From NCBI GenBank assembly GCA_013695575.1, contig JACDAF010000278.1:1-5745 (forward strand): DNA of 5,745 bases. Direction: 5' to 3'. Made by a program: the position numbers and the translations under genes. The DNA is from Chloroflexota bacterium (GTDB taxonomy: Bacteria; Chloroflexota; Limnocylindria; P2-11E). The notes below the pieces were generated by a model. It did not search any database and was not told the origin of the DNA. It was given only the letters and a program-made list of their open reading frames with translations. Of this stretch, positions 1 through 5,202 are shown piece by piece; position 1 is the first letter of the stretch, and each line of letters opens with the position of its first letter.

Positions 1-1
1 G

Positions 2-75
2 TGGGCTCTAGTGGGCTCGAACCACTGACCTCGGCGATGTCAACGCCGCGCTCTAACCAGCTGAGCTAAGAGCCC
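2..75 (-). tRNA. tRNA-Val (anticodon GAC)
   Basis: A complete cloverleaf can be folded by hand on the minus strand. The acceptor stem pairs GGGCTCT (75-69) with AGAGCCC (9-3) without mismatch. The D arm is GCTC/GAGC with GG in its loop. The anticodon stem CGGCG/CGCCG closes the loop TTGACAT, so the anticodon is GAC at 41-39 and reads the valine codon GUC. The variable loop has five bases. The T arm AGTGG/CCACT carries the loop TTCGAGC. The discriminator base is A at position 2. One further C is visible at position 1 and the window then ends, so whether CCA is encoded cannot be told. The gene lies 23 bp downstream of a transglutaminase-like gene on the same strand. It may be read through from that operon or have its own promoter. 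Confidence 0.96.
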
Positions 76-87
76 GCGGAAGGGCCG

Positions 88-93
88 AGTCTA
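88..93 (-). promoter_or_regulatory. possible -10 box for the tRNA-Val gene
   Basis: The minus strand reads TAGACT from 93 to 88, a fit to the bacterial TAnnnT -10 pattern, ending 12 nt before the first base of the mature tRNA. That distance would leave a short 5' leader for RNase P to remove. No convincing -35 hexamer lies at the usual spacing, where the sequence is the end of the preceding coding region. It is a candidate only; read-through from the upstream operon is an equally good explanation. Confidence 0.25.
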
Positions 94-98
94 CCAAG

Positions 99-929
99 TC
101 AGGCGACCCGCGTGATGACCTCCACCGCGAGCCGCTCGTCAGCGGCGCCACGGAACGTGCCCTGCGTCGGCGGAACGTCGCGATAGTCGCGACCGACGGC
201 CATCTTCACGTGGTGCTCGCTCGCCAGCAGGTCGTTCGTCGGATCGAAGCCGCGCCATCCGTGTGTCGGCGACCACGCTTCCGCCCAGGCGTGCGAATGC
301 CCGCCGCCGAGCTTTGGGCCGTCAGCGCCCGTGACGATGTAGCCGCTCATGTAGCGCGCGGGGATCCTAAGCGCCCGACACAGCCCGACGAGCACGTGCG
401 CGAGGTCCTGGCAGACGCCCGTCCGGGTCGCGAGCAGCTCGGGAACGGTGGTCGCGACGGTCGTCACGTCGGGTCGGTACTGGAACTCTGTATGCACGAG
501 ATGCATCAGCGCAGCCGCCACCTCGAACTCGCAATCCGCCGACGCCGGGCGGTACGGGAACGCGAGCGCAGCGAGACCCTCGTCGCGGGGGATGAGCGCC
601 GATGGCTGCAGGTAGTCGGCGAGATCCCCGGGATCCAGCGGGAGGGGCGGCGTTCGGGGGCGGGCGAACGGGTCGCTGAGCGTGGTCTCGATCTCGCCGA
701 CGGTCGTGATCTCGAGATGACCATGCGGAGCCGCCACGGTGATGAGATGTCCGATGTTGCCGAACGCATCCGCGTAGCGCCGCACGGCGGCCACCGGGGA
801 GGTCCGTAGCTCGAACCGCCCCCAACGCTGATCCTCGTCGCTGCGGGGTCCGAGGCGCACGTCCATGACGCTCTCCACGACGTCACTGTCGTACTCCAGC
901 CGTGTGAGGTGCCGGAGCGTCACCCTCAT
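99..929 (-). CDS. transglutaminase-like protein C (papain-like fold, 276 aa)
   Basis: This is a bacterial transglutaminase-like enzyme of the COG1305 type, probably cytoplasmic since no signal peptide or membrane segment is seen. Residues 1 to about 85 resemble the beta-rich N-terminal domain found in these proteins (LEYDSDVVES, DAFGN). The core runs from about 140 to 235 and keeps the triad: Cys173 in GVCQDLAH, His213 in HSHAW and Asp229 in GFDPTND. The end carries the family signature VGRDYRDVPPTQGTFRG (about 246-261). The start was set at 929 because the protein from there aligns with the family's N terminus, and its ATG overlaps the upstream stop as ATGA. The open frame continues to 1469, but that part overlaps the alpha-E gene and looks like no protein. 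There is no Shine-Dalgarno before the ATG, so coupled reinitiation is likely. Substrate is unknown; such proteins may act as amidases or peptidases rather than cross-linkers. Confidence 0.93.
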   Translation of the reverse strand: MRVTLRHLTRLEYDSDVVESVMDVRLGPRSDEDQRWGRFELRTSPVAAVRRYADAFGNIGHLITVAAPHGHLEITTVGEIETTLSDPFARPRTPPLPLDPGDLADYLQPSALIPRDEGLAALAFPYRPASADCEFEVAAALMHLVHTEFQYRPDVTTVATTVPELLATRTGVCQDLAHVLVGLCRALRIPARYMSGYIVTGADGPKLGGGHSHAWAEAWSPTHGWRGFDPTNDLLASEHHVKMAVGRDYRDVPPTQGTFRGAADERLAVEVITRVA

Positions 930-1897
930 TGCTGCTGCTGCGCGGCCATGAGCACCGCCGCGCGAGCGACCCCGACGAGGCGGCCGGCGTGCGGCTGATC
1001 GCGCAGGTACGTCGCGATGACCTGATCCGACACCGCGGCGATCGCTGATTGCACCGTGGCGAGGAAGTCGTCGAACCCCTGCTCGTAGATCTCGTCGACG
1101 GCGCCATGCTCGACGAGCGCGCGGACACGGCCCAGGGTCCGAACAGCCGGGCCCGGGTCGTTCCCCGCGCCCTCGCGCAGCGCCGCGATCACGCCGAGCG
1201 ACTCCATCGCGCGCGTCAGGCCGAACCGGACCGATTGCGGGAAGACCGGGTTCAGCAGCAGGAACTCCACGATCCGTGCCGGCTCGATCCGGAGCGCGTA
1301 GTAGCGCGCGTACGCCTCGGCGCAGCCGGCCGACCGCAAGACCGCGAGCCATCTCACGAGATCGGTGTCGCGGCCCTCGACATTCGTCAGGAGATGCCCC
1401 TGGCGGCGCAGGAGCATGGTGATCCCGTGCGCACGCTCCAGGTACATCCCGAGCTCGATGAAGTGCCACGGCTCATCGTGGGCGAGCGTCGCGTCGGCGA
1501 GCCCCTGGAAGTGCTGGAGCTGCTCGCGCACAAGGCGATGGAAACCGCCCGTGTCGCCACGGACGTCGCGCGCCGCCGTCGGTCTGGTGAGCGACGCGTG
1601 CAGCTGGTTCAGCTCCTCCCACATCTCGGTCGAGATGCTCTCGCGTACGCCACGAGCGAGCGCCCGTGCCCGGCGCACGCAGGACACCAGCGAGTCGGCA
1701 TTCTCCTCGTCGCTCGTGAGCCAGAAGCGCACGTCGCCCGTGATCTCGATCCCGGGCGGGACGAGCGGGGTCCAGAAGTCGACGTCGCCCGCGTCGAGCT
1801 CGAGGTGCCGGGTGACGTCGATGAGGCGCGACACGCCGATGGCGCGCTCGACGTAGCGCGACATCCAGAAGAGGTCGTCCGCGACACGGCAGAGCAT
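926..1897 (-). CDS. alpha-E domain protein (DUF403/COG2307 family)
   Basis: The 323-residue protein matches the all-helical alpha-E family, whose usual length is about 310-320 residues. It opens with the typical MLCRVADDLFWMSRYVERA (1-19). Further family-like blocks are RESISTEMWEELNQLH (85-100), WHFIELGMYLERAHGIT (144-160) and LLLNPVFPQSVRFGL (213-227). No biochemical activity is established for the family. It is almost always encoded beside or fused to a circularly permuted ATP-grasp protein and is predicted to work with it, perhaps in substrate binding or product formation. Its ATG shares one base with the stop of the ATP-grasp gene (TGATG). Its own stop overlaps the next start (ATGA) just after a run of four glutamine codons. 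No good Shine-Dalgarno is visible. Where many relatives, as I recall them, have an ENAR-like segment, this protein has ALAR (79-82). Confidence 0.94.
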   Translation of the reverse strand: MLCRVADDLFWMSRYVERAIGVSRLIDVTRHLELDAGDVDFWTPLVPPGIEITGDVRFWLTSDEENADSLVSCVRRARALARGVRESISTEMWEELNQLHASLTRPTAARDVRGDTGGFHRLVREQLQHFQGLADATLAHDEPWHFIELGMYLERAHGITMLLRRQGHLLTNVEGRDTDLVRWLAVLRSAGCAEAYARYYALRIEPARIVEFLLLNPVFPQSVRFGLTRAMESLGVIAALREGAGNDPGPAVRTLGRVRALVEHGAVDEIYEQGFDDFLATVQSAIAAVSDQVIATYLRDQPHAGRLVGVARAAVLMAAQQQQ

Positions 1898-3345
1898 CAG
1901 GAGAGCACCCAGGTGTCCTTCGCGCCGCCCCCCTGGGACGAGTTCACGACCAGCGAGCCCCTGCGAAGCGCGACGCGGGTCAGACCGCCGGGCGTGATCG
2001 TCACCTCGTCACCGGAGAAGAGGATGAACGGACGCAGGTCGACGTGTCGGCCGTCGAGACGGTCGTGCTGCCACGACGGATGCCGGGACAGCGCAAGCGT
2101 CGGCTGCGCGATGTAGCCGCGGGGGTCCGCCTCGATCCGGCGCCGGTACTCCTCCCGATCGCTGGCCGGTGCATGCGGTCCGATGAGCATGCCGTAGCCC
2201 CCGCTCTCGTTGACGGACTTCACGACGAGCTCACCGATGTGCTCGAGGATGTATGCGCGCTCGACCGGGTCTGCCGCGACATAGGTCTTCACATTCGGCA
2301 GGATCTCGTCCTCGCCGAGGTAGTACTTGATGATCGTCGGTACGTACGCGTAGACCGCCTTGTCGTCCGCCACCCCGGTGCCCACCGCGTTCGCGACCGA
2401 GACCCGCCCCATGCGGTAGGTGGCGAGGAGCCCGGGGACGCCGAGGAGCGAATCCGGGCGCAAGGCCAGCGGGTCGAGGAAATCGTCGTCGATCCGCCGA
2501 TAGATCACGTCGACGCGCTGCCGTCCACTCGTCGTCCGCATGTACACGGTCGCGTCGTCGACGAAGAGGTCGGAGCCCTCGACCATCTCGATCCCCATCG
2601 CCTTGGCGAGAAACGCGTGCTCGAAGAACGCGGAGTTGTGGACGCCCGGAGTGAGGAGCACGATCGTGGGCTCGTGCGCGATCGGCTGCGCCACCGCCCG
2701 GAGCACATCGAGGAGATCTTGCGGGTACCCCTCGACGGGACGGACGTCGTGGTCGGTGAAGAGCTGGGGCCACACGCGCTTGAGCACGCGCCGGTTTTCC
2801 ACCACGTACGAGACCCCCGAGGGCGTCCGGAGGTTGTCCTCCAGCACGTAGAACTCGCCGCTCGCGTCACGCACGAGGTCGCTGCCGACGATGTGGGTGT
2901 AGACGCCGCGCGGGACCTCGACACCGCGGAACCCGCGCCGATAGCCTCGTGCCCCGAGGATGAGCTCCGGCGGGATGAGACCGCTCCGCAGGATCTTCTG
3001 CTCGTGGTACACGTCATGGAGGAACAGGTTGAGCGCGCGGACCCGCTGCTCGAGGCCGCGCTCGATCCGCTGCCACTCCTCCGCGGTGATGATCCTCGGA
3101 ATGAGATCGAACGGGATGATCTTCTCGATGCCGCTTGGATCCTGGTTCACCGCGAACGTGATGCCGCGCGCCTGGAAGGAGAGCTCCGCCGCGAGCTGTC
3201 GCCGCGTCACGTCCTGAGCCGAGAGGGTCGCCAGGCGTCTCGCCAGGGGCGCGTAGTGCTCGCGAACGTGCCCATCGGCATCGAACATCTCGTCCCAGAA
3301 CCCGCCGAGGTCGTATGCGGTGAGCTCGGTCGTCCCCGCGTTCAT
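1897..3345 (-). CDS. circularly permuted ATP-grasp protein (DUF404/DUF407, COG2308 type)
   Basis: This 482-residue protein is close to the usual family length and is collinear with it throughout. Visible blocks are GITFAVNQ (61-68), IIPFDLIPRII (76-86), YVLEDNLRTPSGVSYVVENR (166-185), MVEGSDLFVDD (254-264), YRRIDDDFLDPL (282-293), GTGVADDKAVYAYVP (322-336), ELVVKSVNESGGYGMLIGP (372-390) and the end NSSQGGGAKDTWVL (468-481). The acidic/Asn metal-binding-like motif LEDN (168-171) lies before the Lys376 and glycine-rich loop segment, the reverse of normal ATP-grasp order, as expected for a circular permutation. ATP-grasp enzymes join a carboxylate to an amine through an acyl phosphate, so a peptide- or amide-forming role is inferred; substrates are unknown. 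The ATG overlaps the preceding stop as ATGA and is the only start in the operon with a well-spaced GGAGG. Confidence 0.96.
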   Translation of the reverse strand: MNAGTTELTAYDLGGFWDEMFDADGHVREHYAPLARRLATLSAQDVTRRQLAAELSFQARGITFAVNQDPSGIEKIIPFDLIPRIITAEEWQRIERGLEQRVRALNLFLHDVYHEQKILRSGLIPPELILGARGYRRGFRGVEVPRGVYTHIVGSDLVRDASGEFYVLEDNLRTPSGVSYVVENRRVLKRVWPQLFTDHDVRPVEGYPQDLLDVLRAVAQPIAHEPTIVLLTPGVHNSAFFEHAFLAKAMGIEMVEGSDLFVDDATVYMRTTSGRQRVDVIYRRIDDDFLDPLALRPDSLLGVPGLLATYRMGRVSVANAVGTGVADDKAVYAYVPTIIKYYLGEDEILPNVKTYVAADPVERAYILEHIGELVVKSVNESGGYGMLIGPHAPASDREEYRRRIEADPRGYIAQPTLALSRHPSWQHDRLDGRHVDLRPFILFSGDEVTITPGGLTRVALRRGSLVVNSSQGGGAKDTWVLS

Positions 3346-4226
3346 GCGACGGCCTCCGCGGCGGGACCCTCGCGCAGCTCCACGATCTCGGCGCGCTTCG
3401 TGGCGGACAGCTTGCCGGCGGCGGGGCCACTGAAGGTGCCCGAAGTGGGCGAGACATCGGCGAAGTCCCTGCCGACCGCCACCGTGAGGTAGTCCATCCG
3501 GGTCCGCCGCGCGTGCGTCGGGTCGTACGCGACCACCTCCACCTGCTCCGGGTCGTCGGACCGGAGCAACGCCTCGACCCAGGCGTGCGGCGCGCCCTCA
3601 CCGACGAGATGCCCGGAGACGTACCGGCAGTGCACGCCGAGCAGGCGCAGCACCGAGAGGAGGATGTGCGCGTAGTCCTGGCACACCCCACGCCCGAGAT
3701 GGAGCGCCATCGCCGCCGGCGTGGTGTAGCCGGTCACGCCGAACTGGTATCGGAGCGCGCGGCCCGCCCAGTCGTGCGCGAGCTCGGCCCGTGCGCGCCG
3801 GTCACGGGTCTCGTCCGCTATCTCACGGGCGGCGCGCTCGAGCCGGGGATCGGGTGCGGTAAGCGCGGTGTGCTCGAGGAAGGTCTCCCACCCTTGCGCG
3901 TCCCACGGCGCCGGCTCGAGCCGCGGACCGTCCCGACGGACGCGCTCGACCCGGAAGATGCCCTCGAAATCGACCGCTTTCGGCACGCGGTTCGCGACGA
4001 CTTTCGTAACGCGGTTGCCGTACGAGTCCCGCTCCCACGACACGAGGTGATCACCCTCGGTCCCGCGGACGTCCAGGTGGTAGTTCAGGACGCGCTGGTC
4101 TCCGTACACGTCGCGCGGGATCATGACGAGGCGCTGCCGGAGATCCCAGACCGGACCCGTGTAGGTGTAGCGGTAGTGCTGCCGAACACGGTAGACGGCG
4201 CGCTCGACGCGCGTCCAGTCGGTCAC
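3342..4226 (-). CDS. transglutaminase-like protein B (papain-like fold, 294 aa)
   Basis: This is a second COG1305-type protein with an N-terminal beta-rich domain (about 10-95, with YRYTYTGPV and DSYGN) and a transglutaminase core (about 145-240). The triad is intact: Cys182 in GVCQDYAH, His214 in APHAW and Asp235 in AYDPTH. The C-terminal signature VAVGRDFADVSPTSGTFSG (249-267) closely parallels that of protein C, so B and C look like members of one subfamily, while their N-terminal halves differ strongly. The start is GTG at 4226-4224, which overlaps the previous stop as GTGA; the reading begins MTDWTRVERAVYRVRQHYRY, suiting the family. An AGGAGG at 4248-4243 lies 16 nt upstream, too far to be a normal ribosome binding site. 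No signal peptide is seen. The substrate is unknown; hydrolysis or transfer on amide bonds made by the adjacent ATP-grasp enzyme is inferred from context. Confidence 0.94.
   Translation of the reverse strand: MTDWTRVERAVYRVRQHYRYTYTGPVWDLRQRLVMIPRDVYGDQRVLNYHLDVRGTEGDHLVSWERDSYGNRVTKVVANRVPKAVDFEGIFRVERVRRDGPRLEPAPWDAQGWETFLEHTALTAPDPRLERAAREIADETRDRRARAELAHDWAGRALRYQFGVTGYTTPAAMALHLGRGVCQDYAHILLSVLRLLGVHCRYVSGHLVGEGAPHAWVEALLRSDDPEQVEVVAYDPTHARRTRMDYLTVAVGRDFADVSPTSGTFSGPAAGKLSATKRAEIVELREGPAAEAVA
3353..3357 (-). promoter_or_regulatory. Shine-Dalgarno of the ATP-grasp gene
   Basis: The minus strand reads GGAGG from 3357 to 3353, followed by seven bases and then the ATG at 3345-3343. This is a near-ideal ribosome binding site, placed inside the last codons of the upstream transglutaminase-like gene, and it supports the chosen start. 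The other four starts in the cassette have no comparable site at normal spacing. Confidence 0.75.
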
Positions 4227-5095
4227 CGGGGCCTGCGGGCCGCCTCCTCGAGGGCGTCCGCGTCGTCCTCCTGCGGTGGCCCGCCGGGCCGCTCCGCGGT
4301 GATCTCGTCAGCCCAGACGACAAACTTCGCGAGCTTCGCGGAGCCGTACGACGTGGAGAGGGCCACGTCCACGGCATCGCGGCCGCGCCCAACGACGATC
4401 CGTCCGATACGCGGCGTGTTGAACCGGGCGTCGAAGGTGTACCACCGGTCACCGAGGTAGGCCTCGAACCACGTGTGGAAGTCCATCGGGAGCTGGTCGG
4501 GAACGTCGATGTCCGGGAGGTAGCCGAACGTGTAGCGCGCCGGGATGTTCATGGCGCGGCACAGCCCGACGGCCAACAGCGCGAAATCCCTGCAGACGCC
4601 CTTGCCGCTCTCGAGGACCTGCGCCGCGGTGAGGGTCGGGCTGCTCGTGCCGTATCCAAACGTGATGTGTGAGTTCACGAAGTCGCAGATCGCCTGCACC
4701 CGCGTCCACGTCGGGGGCGTGGCGCCGAACAGCTCCCACGCGCGATCGATCATGAGATCGGATTCCGCGAGCCGGCTCGGCAGCGTGTAGACGAGCACGT
4801 CGTCCGGGAGCTCCTCCACCGGGTGCAGGCGCGCGTCCGGCACGACCAGGTCGGGATCGCGCGCCATCTCGACCACGGCGTCGTAGCGCACGGTGAACGG
4901 CCCGCGCGGCAGCGTGAACCGCCAGCAGATGTTCCCGAACAGGTCCGTGTACTCGCGCACCGGCACGCTGGGGCCGAACCAGCGGGACTCGTAGACGATC
5001 TTCGGCTCGCTATCGGGACGCGGGCGCACGATCATCACCGTCGGGACTTCGCCGTCGGTATCCCAGCCGAACTCGCAACCGACCCTGACCCGCAT
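4223..5095 (-). CDS. transglutaminase-like protein A (papain-like fold, 290 aa), first gene of the cassette
   Basis: This is a third transglutaminase-fold protein, of a subfamily separate from B and C. The N-terminal domain (1 to about 85) begins MRVRVGCEFGW and includes YTDLFGNICWRF (49-60). The core (about 130-225) has Cys168 in GVCRDFALL, His207 in DFHTWFEAY and Asp222 in TFDARFN. After the core it carries RIVVGRGRDAVDVALSTSYG (232-251) instead of the VGRDxxDVxPTxGTF ending of B and C. The last 22 residues are acidic and Arg-rich and probably disordered. The start is well fixed: an in-frame TAA lies 9 nt upstream (5107-5105) with no start codon between it and the ATG at 5095. No Shine-Dalgarno precedes it. 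The role is inferred to be cleavage or transfer on peptide bonds within the ATP-grasp/alpha-E pathway. Confidence 0.94.
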   Translation of the reverse strand: MRVRVGCEFGWDTDGEVPTVMIVRPRPDSEPKIVYESRWFGPSVPVREYTDLFGNICWRFTLPRGPFTVRYDAVVEMARDPDLVVPDARLHPVEELPDDVLVYTLPSRLAESDLMIDRAWELFGATPPTWTRVQAICDFVNSHITFGYGTSSPTLTAAQVLESGKGVCRDFALLAVGLCRAMNIPARYTFGYLPDIDVPDQLPMDFHTWFEAYLGDRWYTFDARFNTPRIGRIVVGRGRDAVDVALSTSYGSAKLAKFVVWADEITAERPGGPPQEDDADALEEAARRPR

Positions 5096-5101
5096 GGGTG
5101 G

Positions 5102-5107
5102 AGTTTA
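5102..5107 (-). promoter_or_regulatory. candidate -10 box for leaderless transcription of the cassette
   Basis: The minus strand reads TAAACT from 5107 to 5102, matching TAnnnT, and is followed by six bases (CCACCC) and then the ATG of transglutaminase-like gene A. This is the spacing expected if transcription starts at or next to the A of the ATG. It also fits the absence of any ribosome binding site there. No convincing -35 hexamer is seen about 17 nt further upstream. The TAA of the box also forms the in-frame stop before the gene. This is the only AT-rich spot in a very GC-rich gap, but a six-base match is weak evidence. Confidence 0.4.
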
Positions 5108-5116
5108 GGGAGCCTG

Positions 5117-5127
5117 CGCCTCAGGCG
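5117..5127. repeat. small palindrome CGCC-TCA-GGCG
   Basis: Four perfect G-C pairs close a three-base loop. It lies just upstream of the TAAACT box, where a -35 element or operator would be expected. It is too short to be sure it means anything in such GC-rich DNA. Confidence 0.3.
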
Positions 5128-5132
5128 AGGGA

Positions 5133-5143
5133 GGGCTTCGCCC
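5133..5143. repeat. small palindrome GGGC-TTC-GCCC
   Basis: Four perfect G-C pairs surround a three-base loop, lying between the large hairpin and the CGCC palindrome. Together they put three palindromes in the 107-bp gap. Chance occurrence cannot be excluded at this base composition. Confidence 0.3.
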
Positions 5144-5160
5144 GACCGAGCCGCAGGGCC

Positions 5161-5200
5161 CCCGCGAGCCGTCGCAGCCGAAGGCAGCGACGGGCGCGGG
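5161..5200 (-). terminator. long GC-rich hairpin after the methyltransferase stop (terminator-like, no U tract)
   Basis: A 40-nt interrupted inverted repeat begins 2 nt after the methyltransferase stop codon. The outer stem pairs CCCGCG (5161-5166) with CGCGGG (5195-5200). A small internal loop follows, then CCGTCGC (5169-5175) pairs with GCGACGG (5187-5193), then after one mismatch GCC (5177-5179) pairs with GGC (5183-5185) around three bases. That is 16 pairs in all, nearly all G-C. No T-rich tract follows on the minus strand, so it is not a classical intrinsic terminator. It could stop transcription poorly, protect the mRNA 3' end, or be part of a dispersed palindromic repeat. Confidence 0.5.
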
Positions 5201-5202
5201 GA

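Noticed and set aside
930..945. CAG/CAA run at the end of the alpha-E gene as a microsatellite or polyglutamine feature
   Set aside because: Only four glutamine codons are present, too few to call a meaningful repeat.
930..1469. Upstream extension of transglutaminase-like gene C to a start at 1469
   Set aside because: The extra 180 residues are Arg/Ala/Pro-rich shadow sequence lying inside the alpha-E gene; family homology starts exactly at the ATG at 929, which overlaps the upstream stop as ATGA.
1049..2116. Long plus-strand open frame (355 codons) opposite the alpha-E gene
   Set aside because: Its translation is low-complexity Arg/His/Glu/Val-rich sequence with no recognisable domain. Long antisense open frames are expected opposite high-GC coding DNA.
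2044..3492. Plus-strand open frame of 482 codons opposite the ATP-grasp gene
   Set aside because: It has the same shadow composition, no domain, and covers parts of two well-supported genes. Its length comes from the codon bias of the real frame.
4243..4248. AGGAGG as the ribosome binding site for transglutaminase-like gene B
   Set aside because: It lies 16 nt before the GTG start, outside normal spacing, and is explained by Glu-Glu-Ala codons at the end of gene A. No alternative start codon lies at a better distance.
3513..4460. Plus-strand open frame of 315 codons opposite transglutaminase-like gene B
   Set aside because: It has no family-like blocks and a skewed Arg/Val/Asp composition. 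The minus-strand gene here has an intact catalytic triad and coupled ends.
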